Both the position numbers and the translations under genes were made by a program. A DNA stretch of 64,000 nt from DATFVA01 sp963800255. GTDB taxonomy: Bacteria; Bacteroidota; Ignavibacteria; Ignavibacteriales; Ignavibacteriaceae. Positions within the stretch are counted from its first letter, which is position 1; every line of letters starts with the position of its first letter. This document shows, piece after piece, positions 44,355 to 53,067 of this stretch. The notes below the pieces were generated by a model that saw nothing but the letters and a program-made list of their open reading frames with translations, searched no databases and was not told the DNA's origin. Where the stretch lies: contig CAWDAK010000009.1 in assembly GCA_963800255.1 (NCBI GenBank), forward strand, positions 434,001 through 498,000, written 5' to 3'.

Positions 44355-45532
44355 TTTTTTCCTGTGTATGTAATTACCAATCGTGGTCTTAAAGAGGCAT
44401 CGGAAGCATCGCTTCCTTTTAAGGCAAATATTTCTAATCCTAGGTTTTGACTTCCAGCGGTCAGAATGAAACCGTTATTACTGTGATATCCACTCACAAT
44501 ACTCTGAATAAATTTAGCAATATCCCCGGTAAAAGTATTACCCGATCTATTAAGAGTGATTGATGAGGTTGTATCATAGGATGTTCCAATGGAATCTCTT
44601 GCAAAATAGGCAACTAAAGAATTACTGAAATTATCACCGGTTTTTGAAGCACTGCTGTCAACATATAATGTAAACTGAGCCTTATTTATCACTGAACCAT
44701 CAGGTACGGATGCAAGATCAAATTTAACTCTTGAGTTAACTACAAGCCCTCCCTGCACAGCAATATCACCAGCAGGAACTGCAGGCTTGTCTCCTAATAG
44801 AGCACTAACATCCTCAAGGCTGTAGAAATTTAAAGTATCAATCAGGCTTCCAGTCTGAACAATTACATTTAACCTAGGGATGCCTGTGAACTCGATGTTA
44901 TTTGTCGCCTCAAATCCAATCACACCCGTTGATGCGGGATCAGGTTGAAGGTACATCCCTTTATTCTTCTGAATCGGAGTTGCAGCAGCAGCTGTAAACC
45001 ATGCGTTTATTGTTTGATCATCAACTTCAAAAGTATAAAGCGTGTCAGAATAAGTTTTATTCGAACTGATATCATTACTTTCAAACTGCAGGTTTGGAAG
45101 ACTGTCAGCTGTAAATCCAAATGATGTCCATCCGCTGGTTACGGAATGAACAGAGTAATTAAGCTGGGTGGAGACATCACCTATTTTATATACTTTAGTA
45201 AGGTGAACCTTTGCACTCAGGATATTAAGGCTTGAATTATTAACGGCGCTTTTTATAGTATCCGGCAGAACAACTGCAAATCTGATTAAAGAGGAAGCTT
45301 CAACATTTTCAAACTTCCCGAGCAGCAGCCTGGGGGAATCGCTTAACTGTACCCCTGTTTTATAATATGAGGAAGTTTGTCCAATTGAATCCTGGTACGA
45401 ATCAATTTTGTTTATGGTTAAAAAATCAGAAGTTAAAAGATTATTTCCAATTGAGGTAGGAGAGTCACTGCAAGAATAAACCAAAGCAAGTACTAAGAGC
45501 ACCGGTATAAAAAGAACTTTTTTATTTATCAA
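44351..45532 (-). CDS. Outer-membrane lipoprotein of unknown function
   Basis: 393 residues, start TTG 45532 inside the end of gmhB with AGGTG upstream. 'LALVYSCSDSP' is a lipobox with the acylated Cys near 21. The rest is beta-rich, with DNRLRE-like strands ('DDQTINAWF', 'VKFDLASVPDGSVINKAQFTLYV', 'LRPRLVITY'), as in the carbohydrate-binding or surface lipoproteins of Bacteroidota. Adjacent to a barrel and TPR protein, it may be part of an outer-membrane complex. Confidence 0.72.
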   Translation of the reverse strand: MINKKVLFIPVLLVLALVYSCSDSPTSIGNNLLTSDFLTINKIDSYQDSIGQTSSYYKTGVQLSDSPRLLLGKFENVEASSLIRFAVVLPDTIKSAVNNSSLNILSAKVHLTKVYKIGDVSTQLNYSVHSVTSGWTSFGFTADSLPNLQFESNDISSNKTYSDTLYTFEVDDQTINAWFTAAAATPIQKNKGMYLQPDPASTGVIGFEATNNIEFTGIPRLNVIVQTGSLIDTLNFYSLEDVSALLGDKPAVPAGDIAVQGGLVVNSRVKFDLASVPDGSVINKAQFTLYVDSSASKTGDNFSNSLVAYFARDSIGTSYDTTSSITLNRSGNTFTGDIAKFIQSIVSGYHSNNGFILTAGSQNLGLEIFALKGSDASDASLRPRLVITYTGKK

Positions 45533-46106
45533 TTATTTCACCTGTAAAATCTTCAAAAATGAATTTGCACGCACTGGGTATATTTTCGGCTACAAAGCTT
45601 GGAAATATATTTTGTTTTTGCAATATAGAAATACTCTCCGTGCCATAACCTGTTTTTACAAGCACGGTTTTAAGACCTGCATTTTGTCCACACAATATGT
45701 CAGAAGGTGTATCACCAACAAAATACGAACCGTTAAGCTCAATGTTATGATCTTTGGAAGCTTTAAAAATCATGGCTGGTGAAGGTTTCCGGCATTCCGC
45801 CGCTTCCCTGCTGCTGAAGTCTGGGTGGTGGGGACAGTAATAAAAAGCATCAATAGCAGTATTTTCTGCTTTCAGCAATTCGTTAATCCTGGAATTAACA
45901 GCGTCGACTTCCTTTTCAGAGATCAATCCTCTGGCTATTCCTGACTGATTGGATACAACAATTAGTTTAAAATTTAATTTGCTTTTTAATAAAGAGAGAG
46001 CTTCACCGGTCCCGGGAAATAACTTTACCTGAGCAGGATCGCCCAGGTAACCCGGGTCCTCATTTAAGGTCCCGTCTCTATCTAGAAACACAGCATATTG
46101 GGGCAT
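45522..46106 (-). CDS. gmhB: D-glycero-D-manno-heptose 1,7-bisphosphate phosphatase
   Basis: A 194-residue HAD phosphatase. Motif I is 'FLDRDGTLNEDPGYL', motif II 'VVSNQSGIARG', motif III/IV 'KPSPAMIFKASKDH...FVGDTPSDI'. Four zinc-binding Cys/His ('YYCPHHPDF' and 'ECRKP') are present. It makes heptose 1-phosphate for lipopolysaccharide. Its start shares one base with the glgA stop (TGATG). Confidence 0.92.
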   Translation of the reverse strand: MPQYAVFLDRDGTLNEDPGYLGDPAQVKLFPGTGEALSLLKSKLNFKLIVVSNQSGIARGLISEKEVDAVNSRINELLKAENTAIDAFYYCPHHPDFSSREAAECRKPSPAMIFKASKDHNIELNGSYFVGDTPSDILCGQNAGLKTVLVKTGYGTESISILQKQNIFPSFVAENIPSACKFIFEDFTGEIIDK

Positions 46107-47602
46107 CAGTTTTCGTTAGATAATATCGTTTTGTATAACTCGATATATCTTTTGGCAGATGAATTCCAGCTGAAATCCGACTTCATTCCGTTCTTCATAA
46201 TCTTTGTCCATGCCTTTTTATCTTCGAAGATCTTAAGAGCTCTTTTTATCTCCTTGATCATAGCCTTGGAATCATATTGTTTGAAGACAAAGCCATTACC
46301 TTCTCCGGATTTTTCGTCAAATTTAGTAACGGTATCTGCCAGTCCTCCTGTTTCACGAACTATAGGAACCGTACCGTACATGAGGCTGTACATCTGGTTG
46401 AGTCCACAGGGTTCATAGCGGGAAGGCATCAGAAAGATATCAGACCCTCCTTCTATCAGGTGGGCAAGATCATCATTAAAACCAAGGTATGTAGCAAACT
46501 TACCCGGATATTTTGAAGACATGCTTTCAAAAAATTTATGATATTTTTTATCACCGGTTCCGAGGAGAACCATCTGGATATCCAGTTTCATTAATTCAGC
46601 AAAAGCATCTTTTACCAGGTCCATTCCCTTCGAATCAAAAAGACGTGCAATGACACCAATAATCGGAACAGTCTCGCTATATTCAAAACGGAATTTATCA
46701 GCAAGTTCCTTTTTATTAACAAGCTTCGCCTCAAGGTTCTTAGATGAGAATTTCTTGGGAAGATGCTTATCCTTTTCCGGAGACCATACCTTCGGATCAA
46801 TGCCGTTAATTATCCCGTAAAGATCATTTTTTCTTTTAGCAAGTACATTCTTTAATCCGGCTCCAAGTTCTTCATCTGTTCTTATTTCATTAGCGTATGT
46901 CTCACTTACTGTATTTATTGCATCAGCAAAGAGTAGTCCGCTCTTCATGAAATTTATCTTACCGTAGATTTCTATTCCTTTTTCGGAGTTAAGTTCTTCC
47001 GGGATACCGATTTTTTTGAAAACTGATTTTGGAAATGTCCCCTGGTAAGCAAGGTTATGAATAGTGAACAAAGTTTTGAAATTCTTAAATTGTTCTTCAT
47101 CTTTGTATACCGTTTTTAAATAAGCAGGTATCAATCCGCATTGCCAGTCATTACAATGAATGATATCCGGTATCCATCCAAGTTTACATATCAATTCAAA
47201 TACTGATCTGCTCAGTAAAATGAATCTTTCATCATTATCAGGATAATCTTCCCCGGTCATAGGATCAACGTATAAGCTGTTTCTGCTGCCAAAATATTCC
47301 TGGTTATCCAGAAAATAAATTTGTACACGTACTTTCTGTCCCGGTAGAAAACAAGATTTGAGTGAAAAGACAACGTCTTTGTCACCAATTTTTACAGACA
47401 GATCCTTTAGCCGAACTACTTCATGAATCTTAAATTTCCTGTCATCAACTGCACCATATTTTGGTACGACTATCCGGACTTCATGTCCCATCTCCGATAA
47501 CATTTGAGGTAAAGCAGCAGAAACATCCGCCAAACCGCCTGTTTTAACAAAGGGGACCACTTCCGATGAAACGAAAAGGATTTTGAGTTTTTTTGAGGGC
47601 AT
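46106..47602 (-). CDS. glgA: Glycogen synthase
   Basis: 498 residues of the GT5 family. The N-terminal 'KILFVSSEVVPFVKTGGLADVSAALP' with the K-T-G-G-L motif binds ADP-glucose, and 'IFLMPSRYEPCGLNQMYSLMYGTVPIVRETGGL' is the GT-B C-terminal nucleotide site. It polymerises alpha-1,4-glucan. It heads the operon that ends with the TPR protein. The length is normal and the divergent SPOR gene starts 240 bases away. Confidence 0.96.
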   Translation of the reverse strand: MPSKKLKILFVSSEVVPFVKTGGLADVSAALPQMLSEMGHEVRIVVPKYGAVDDRKFKIHEVVRLKDLSVKIGDKDVVFSLKSCFLPGQKVRVQIYFLDNQEYFGSRNSLYVDPMTGEDYPDNDERFILLSRSVFELICKLGWIPDIIHCNDWQCGLIPAYLKTVYKDEEQFKNFKTLFTIHNLAYQGTFPKSVFKKIGIPEELNSEKGIEIYGKINFMKSGLLFADAINTVSETYANEIRTDEELGAGLKNVLAKRKNDLYGIINGIDPKVWSPEKDKHLPKKFSSKNLEAKLVNKKELADKFRFEYSETVPIIGVIARLFDSKGMDLVKDAFAELMKLDIQMVLLGTGDKKYHKFFESMSSKYPGKFATYLGFNDDLAHLIEGGSDIFLMPSRYEPCGLNQMYSLMYGTVPIVRETGGLADTVTKFDEKSGEGNGFVFKQYDSKAMIKEIKRALKIFEDKKAWTKIMKNGMKSDFSWNSSAKRYIELYKTILSNEN

Positions 47603-47844
47603 TTTGTAAGTTTATTTTAAATGAATGTCGTAATTTACGAAATTTCCATATGTTTCTCAAAAAAAACATTAGGGAATACTTTTAGATTGCTGCTAAAAAT
47701 AACGTCCTAAAATGTAAGGAATATAGAGTATTTTGAAGGTTTTGCTGCTTAATCTCTTATTACCCCCGATTTTCTGTCAAAACTTAAATTTTAGTAAAAG
47801 ATTGTTAAATTTATAATCAATAATTTCAATAATACAGTGATTTT

Positions 47845-48387
47845 ATGAAACATATAAAAGCTGTCGTTGCTTTATCTATAGGTACAATATTCCTGACATT
47901 TCTTCTATCCTCATGTAGCGCTTCCAGTACTGTACGATATGATAAAGACAAAGAGAATAAAGAAAAAAAATCTTCCGAAGAAGAGAACTTCAAGGAAGAC
48001 TTCAATATCATCCCATACCGAACCATCATTGATATAAAGGAAAAAGATCAGACTGAAACACAAACATCCGAATTAAACCCCTGGTACGGTTTCGAACAAA
48101 AAGATACAAGTTCCATCCAGGAAAAATCTATTGTAGGTACTACAAACGGATTCAGGGTGCAGGTTCTGGCCACCGATAACCTTGAGGAAGCTGATTCTCT
48201 AAAGTCTGAGCTTTCTCTTAAAGTAACGAATAAAAGTATATATGTAATTTTCGATCCTCCTTTCTATAAGGTTGAAGTAGGAGATTTTGAAGTTATGAGT
48301 GAAGCAAAAGATTTGAATTTTAAACTCAATCAGATGGGCTATACTGAGTCTCGCGTAATAGCTTCAACTATTAATATTTTTGAATAA
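47845..48387 (+). CDS. SPOR-domain lipoprotein
   Basis: 180 residues. 'IFLTFLLSSCSASS' is a lipobox with Cys near 24; the following 80 residues are highly charged and low-complexity ('KDKENKEKKSSEEENFKED'), then a SPOR domain (about 108-178, 'GFRVQVLATDNLEEADSLKSELS'). SPOR domains bind septal peptidoglycan. Its TAA stop shares one base with the hutI start (TAATG), so it is co-transcribed with the histidine genes. Confidence 0.85.
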   Translation: MKHIKAVVALSIGTIFLTFLLSSCSASSTVRYDKDKENKEKKSSEEENFKEDFNIIPYRTIIDIKEKDQTETQTSELNPWYGFEQKDTSSIQEKSIVGTTNGFRVQVLATDNLEEADSLKSELSLKVTNKSIYVIFDPPFYKVEVGDFEVMSEAKDLNFKLNQMGYTESRVIASTINIFE

Positions 48388-49644
48388 TGCGTAAAATTTT
48401 ATTTAACCCATCCCAGGTGGTCACTGTTGATACAGGCGGAAAGAACTATAAAAGAGGTTCTGAATCTGGAAGTCTTGGTATAGTAACAGATCATTCTGTT
48501 GTTATAGAAAACGACACCATCAAAGACCTCCTTCCTTCCAGTTCGCTTAAGAATCCTGCCGACAGTGAAATTATCGATTTAACCGGAAAAATTGTTCTGC
48601 CCGGACTCATCGAATCTCATACTCATACAGCATTTGCTGGTTCCCGCGCGGATGAATTCAGGATGAAAATTGCCGGGGTTCATTATGAGGAAATAGCGGT
48701 AAAGGGCGGAGGAATCCTTTCAACAGTAAACGCGGTAAGAGCAACATCTTTTGAGGAACTGGCCAGAATAGTATCTCCCAGGATACAATACTTTATTGCT
48801 CAGGGAATAACAACGCTGGAAATAAAGAGTGGTTACGGATTGGACTTTGACAATGAAATAAAGCTGCTGCATCTCATTAATTATCTTAATGAAATCTACG
48901 CAGATCGATATTATCCCTACTTTCCTGGGAGCGCATACTTTCCCGCCGGAATTTAAAGAAGATCATTCTGGTTATATTGATCTCCTTATAAATAAAATGA
49001 TTCCTCATATTGCCAAAAATAATCTGGCTGTATTCTGTGATGCTTTCTGTGAGAAAACAGCATTTACTGCAGAGGAGACAGGTAAAATATTTGATAAAGC
49101 TATGGAGTCGGGTTTAGGTTTAAAGCTGCATACAGATCAATTCAACAATATTGGGGGACTTAATGCCGCTCTCCAAAGACAAGCAGTAAGCGTTGATCAC
49201 CTGGAAGTGCTTGCTGATGAAGATATCAGGAAGCTGGCAGAATCTGATACTGTTGCAACTTTACTTCCCGGAGTATCCTTTTTTCTAAACTATGGATATG
49301 CTCCTGCAAGAAAATTGATTGATGCCGGAGCAATTGTTGCCCTGGCTACAGATTATAACCCGGGATCTTCAAATATTTCTAACCTTAATTTTATCATGAG
49401 TCTTGCCTGTTTAAAGATGAAAATGACCATTGAGGAGGCAATCTCTGCTGTTACAATAAATTCGGCAAAAGCATTAAGCAGAGAAGGTGCAACGGGCAGC
49501 ATCGAAATAGGTAAAAAGGCTGACTTCGCAATATTTGATACAGAAGAATATTCTGATATTATATACCAGGTGGGTAAAAATATTAATTACATGACTATCA
49601 AAAACGGTAAAATAATTTATGAAGCAAAGGGAGGTTCAAATTGA
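48387..49644 (+). pseudogene. hutI: Imidazolonepropionase HutI, broken by a +1 frameshift
   Basis: The first frame carries the metal motif 'LIESHTHTAFAGSRADEF' and the 'IEIKSGYGLD' segment; the second frame, offset by +1, carries 'IIPTFLGAHTFPPEF', 'HTDQFNNIGG', 'SVDHLE' and 'ATDYNPGSSN'. Deleting one base in ATCTACGC (about 48894-48900) joins them through 'NEITQIDIIPTFLGAH', the usual HutI sequence, giving about 418 residues. HutI opens 4-imidazolone-5-propionate to formiminoglutamate. All metal ligands are present. The stop overlaps the ftcD start (TTGA). It may be a sequencing error, since the whole protein is otherwise conserved. Confidence 0.9.
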
Positions 49645-50663
49645 AAATAATTGAGTGTGTACCAAATTTCAGTGAAGGAAATAATAAACAGACATTTGAT
49701 GCTATAACAGATGGGATAAATTCAGTTAAGGGAGTTAAGCTTCTGAATTTTGAACCTGATGCTGATTATAATAGGGTTGTGGTTACAATGGCAGGTGATG
49801 ATAATGCAATCATCGACGCTGCTGTGAATGCCTGCAAGGCAGCAGCAGAAAATATTGATATGACAAAACATAAAGGTGAACATCCAAGGCTCGGAGCAAT
49901 AGATGTAGTTCCGTTCGTCCCGGTTAAAAATGCAACGATGGCAGACTGTGTGAAGATAGCCGAACAATTCGGGGAAAGAATTTCAAAGGAACTTGATCTT
50001 CCTGTTTACCTCTATGAAAAAGCTGCAAGAAAACCTGACAGGGAGAACCTGTCTTCTATCCGTAAAGGTGAATACGAAGGGCTAAGCGAGAAACTCAAAG
50101 ATCCTGAGTGGAAACCTGATTTCGGTAAAGCTGAGTTTAATCCCAAACTGGGAGCACTTGTCACCGGCGCACGTTTTTTCCTGATCGCTTATAATGTGAA
50201 TATAAAATCAACCGATGTGAGCAAGTCCAAGGAAATCGCTGAGGTCCTGCGTGAATCAGGCAGGCCTAAAAGAGATGACCAGGGTAATATTATAAAAGAA
50301 AACGGGAAGACAGTTAAAATTCCCGGGAGATTGAAAGACTTCAAGGGAATGGGAGTATCTCTTGAGAAGTATAATATAACCCAGGTTTCCATCAATCTAA
50401 CCAACTATGAAGTAACTCCAATTCATGTGGCGTTTGAGGAAGTGAAAAAAGAAGCAAAACGCCTGGGTGTTGAAGTGGATGGAAGTGAAATTGTAGGACT
50501 TGTACCACTGGAAGCGCTGCTCATGGCGGGACGTTTTTATGCCAATGGCAAGGATGTGCAGGAAAGCGAACTGGTCGATCTGGCAATTGAAAAGCTTGGG
50601 CTTAATACCCTAAATTCGTTCAATAAAAACGAAAAAATTATTGATTATATGATCGGGAATTAA
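49641..50663 (+). CDS. ftcD: Glutamate formimidoyltransferase
   Basis: 340 residues from TTG 49641, with GGAGG seven bases upstream. 'IECVPNFSEGNN', 'HKGEHPRLGAIDVVPFVPV' and 'GARFFLIAYNVNIKSTD' are standard for the FTCD formiminotransferase domain. It moves the formimino group of formiminoglutamate to tetrahydrofolate. In bacteria the cyclodeaminase partner is often separate, as here (next gene). Confidence 0.95.
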   Translation: MKIIECVPNFSEGNNKQTFDAITDGINSVKGVKLLNFEPDADYNRVVVTMAGDDNAIIDAAVNACKAAAENIDMTKHKGEHPRLGAIDVVPFVPVKNATMADCVKIAEQFGERISKELDLPVYLYEKAARKPDRENLSSIRKGEYEGLSEKLKDPEWKPDFGKAEFNPKLGALVTGARFFLIAYNVNIKSTDVSKSKEIAEVLRESGRPKRDDQGNIIKENGKTVKIPGRLKDFKGMGVSLEKYNITQVSINLTNYEVTPIHVAFEEVKKEAKRLGVEVDGSEIVGLVPLEALLMAGRFYANGKDVQESELVDLAIEKLGLNTLNSFNKNEKIIDYMIGN

Positions 50664-50726
50664 CGAATTCTCAGAACAAAATCCGTTTTTCATTCGCAGT
50701 ACTGAACTTAAAATAGGAGGAGAAAA

Positions 50727-51365
50727 ATGAACATAGACGATTCAATAAGAAATTATTTGGATGATATATCTTCCAGTGCACCTACACCTGGGGGAGGTAA
50801 TGTTTCAGCTTTCAGCGGTGCTGTTGCAAGCAGCCTTGGTATTATGGTCTGCAACCTTACAATCGGGAAAAAGAAATATGTGGAAGCTGAAGAGGAGATG
50901 AAGGACATAAAATTTGAACTCTCAGTAGCAAAAGAAGAATTTCTTTCCCTTGCTGAAAAAGATAATCAGGCATTTGAAAAGGTAATGCAGTCCTTCAAAC
51001 TTCCGAAAGACACTGACGAACAAAAAAAAGAAAGAAGTCAGAGCATTGAGTCAGCTACACTTGAAGCAGCCGAAGCGCCGGCAGAAGTACTAAAGTACTG
51101 CGGCAAAATTATTCCTTTATTCCGGACTCTGGCTGAAAAAGGAAATCAGAATTCTGTTTCGGATGCAGGGGTAGCTGCTGCATTGATATCAACAGCGGCC
51201 GAAGGAGCTTTCCTGAATGTTCTTATAAACTGCTCTTCCCTTTCCAACAAAACTGTGGCTGGTGAAATATTGAAGAAGAATGAAATTATTCTTCAGGAAG
51301 TTAAACAGCAGTGCAGCCAAATAAGCAGGGATATTACTCAAAAGCTGAATGTAGATCTGGTTTAA
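50727..51365 (+). CDS. fchA: Formiminotetrahydrofolate cyclodeaminase
   Basis: A 212-residue stand-alone cyclodeaminase domain. 'APTPGGGNVSAFSGAVASSLG' is the glycine-rich folate site and 'GNQNSVSDAGVAAALISTAAEGAFLNVLIN' the conserved C-terminal block. It makes methenyl-THF and ammonia. A strong AGGAGGAG precedes the ATG, 64 bases past ftcD. Confidence 0.93.
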   Translation: MNIDDSIRNYLDDISSSAPTPGGGNVSAFSGAVASSLGIMVCNLTIGKKKYVEAEEEMKDIKFELSVAKEEFLSLAEKDNQAFEKVMQSFKLPKDTDEQKKERSQSIESATLEAAEAPAEVLKYCGKIIPLFRTLAEKGNQNSVSDAGVAAALISTAAEGAFLNVLINCSSLSNKTVAGEILKKNEIILQEVKQQCSQISRDITQKLNVDLV

Positions 51366-51381
51366 CCAGTTATATTCGACT

Positions 51382-53067
51382 TCATTTGAAGTTGAATAGT
51401 ATATCCATTTTACCCCATCTGGCCCTAAGATTTATAGTATCGGGATAGAATGAAAAATCTTCAGAGGGTTTAAAGGGATAAGGATTTCCTCGATCATAGG
51501 TTCTGCTGCTGTCTCTATCAAGGTAGCACCAAAGCAGATATTTGCCGGGGAATACCCTGTTAAATTCAAATTTGCTCCCTCTCTGCAGGTATTGAGAATA
51601 TATTTTACCAGTATTTTCGGTACTTTGAAGTAGCACAAGAGGATTTTCAGTAAGCTGAACATTTTGGATGGTCCCGCTGGCTCCTGTAAAATCAATCTCG
51701 CTTATTGTAACATACCTATATGTATAAGTTGTATCACCTTTATTTCCTGCCGCATCCTCAAACTTAGATAAATCAAATTTCACCAGGTATATCTCACCGC
51801 TTTTCAACCTTACTGAGGGTTTCAAAATAAGCGACGCATCATCCGGAAAGTAAACAGTGTAGTTAACTTTATTATGTGAAGTATCGGTAAGCTCAATTCC
51901 TGTCCTGGCCTGCACAGTATCAAAGGCATCATCAAAATAAAAAATTACTGAATCACTTTGAAAATCGATCCTTCCTCCCTCCTGCGGAACTGCACGTGCA
52001 ATCTTTGGACGGGTTGTATCGGGATTATCACTCAATGTTATCTGCGACATTTCATTCTGATAAGTGTTGCCCTTTTTATCTTTCAGATCTAAAGCTTTCA
52101 AATAATAGTCCCTTGTATTATCAAGGATGGTTTCGATTACAAGTACGATCTGCTTTGAATCTGATATTTTATCGAATGCATAGATCGGATTAAATGGGTT
52201 ACCTGAAGTTGAATCAACTATTAAGAAGTTATCTGTAGAAATTATTGATGAATCAATTTCTTCACTCATCTCTACCAGTATATGATAGCGGTCTGTCATG
52301 AGGGCTTTAATTATCCGGGGTGAGGTTGTATCCTCTTCGGTAAGGAAAAAGTTCAATCCGCTGAAAAGTGTATCTTCAGGAGCCAGAATTATATCTTTAA
52401 AAGGTACTCCTATCTTATCCTGTTCAACCTGGTACAGGAGATCTCTGAATTGATCGGCAACGGCAAACACCCTGTAAGTTCCTGCTGCCAGACCAGCAAG
52501 TTTGAAGAATCCATTCTCGCCTGCCTGTGAAATATAATCAGGTTTGGAGGTAGAGGGATTCACTGTATCAGCCTGTAGTTTATAAGCAAAGATCATCGTG
52601 CCGCTGGGTTCCTTATCATATATCCTGCCTGATATTTCTCTTCTATCTATTTCGGGTCCGGTTGAAAAAGTTAACGTATACGATTCAGCCATTCGGTTTT
52701 TATTGTTATAATCTACAACATCTGTACCCAGGGTAACCACGTAAGTTAAACTATCCCGTAGCGGACCAGGGAAATATATCCTTACTGATTTACCACTCCA
52801 ATCAAGTTCAAGTTCCCCATCTACAGCAGGAGAAATAAACAGAGCGTCCTTCACAGTTCTTTTATCAACATACTCTGAGAATGTAAATTCAATATAATCT
52901 TCATTATAATTTGTGGTTCCACTTTCAGGGTATGTTTCCACTATTTTTGGGGGGATTTTATCTATCTCTCCTCCGCCAGGAGGCAGCTGGTTAGCGCATC
53001 CGGCAAGAAATATAGCCAACAAGCCTAAACCATAATATTTTATTTTTTCTGCTGTTGTCTTAACCAT
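51382..53067 (-). CDS. Ig-like (SbsA/Big_5) lipoprotein
   Basis: 561 residues. 'GLLAIFLAGCANQLPPGGGEIDKIPP' holds the lipobox (Cys near 24) and the 'PPGGxxDxxPP' linker seen in this family. An SbsA-type Ig-like domain follows ('DYIEFTFSEYVDKRTVKDALFISP'), then a carboxypeptidase-regulatory-like stretch ('GTMIFAYKLQADT ... GLAAGTYRVFAVAD') and a second Ig-like domain. Such lipoproteins are common in Bacteroidota envelopes; function is unknown. It overlaps the mltG end by 28 bases and ends the operon, converging on fchA over a short hairpin. Confidence 0.8.
   Translation of the reverse strand: MVKTTAEKIKYYGLGLLAIFLAGCANQLPPGGGEIDKIPPKIVETYPESGTTNYNEDYIEFTFSEYVDKRTVKDALFISPAVDGELELDWSGKSVRIYFPGPLRDSLTYVVTLGTDVVDYNNKNRMAESYTLTFSTGPEIDRREISGRIYDKEPSGTMIFAYKLQADTVNPSTSKPDYISQAGENGFFKLAGLAAGTYRVFAVADQFRDLLYQVEQDKIGVPFKDIILAPEDTLFSGLNFFLTEEDTTSPRIIKALMTDRYHILVEMSEEIDSSIISTDNFLIVDSTSGNPFNPIYAFDKISDSKQIVLVIETILDNTRDYYLKALDLKDKKGNTYQNEMSQITLSDNPDTTRPKIARAVPQEGGRIDFQSDSVIFYFDDAFDTVQARTGIELTDTSHNKVNYTVYFPDDASLILKPSVRLKSGEIYLVKFDLSKFEDAAGNKGDTTYTYRYVTISEIDFTGASGTIQNVQLTENPLVLLQSTENTGKIYSQYLQRGSKFEFNRVFPGKYLLWCYLDRDSSRTYDRGNPYPFKPSEDFSFYPDTINLRARWGKMDILFNFK

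Noticed and set aside
51374..51397. A 10-bp hairpin between fchA and the Ig-like lipoprotein (one G-T pair, loop of four)
   Set aside because: It overlaps the minus-strand stop codon and has no T run on either side, so I do not list it as a terminator, though a bidirectional role is possible.
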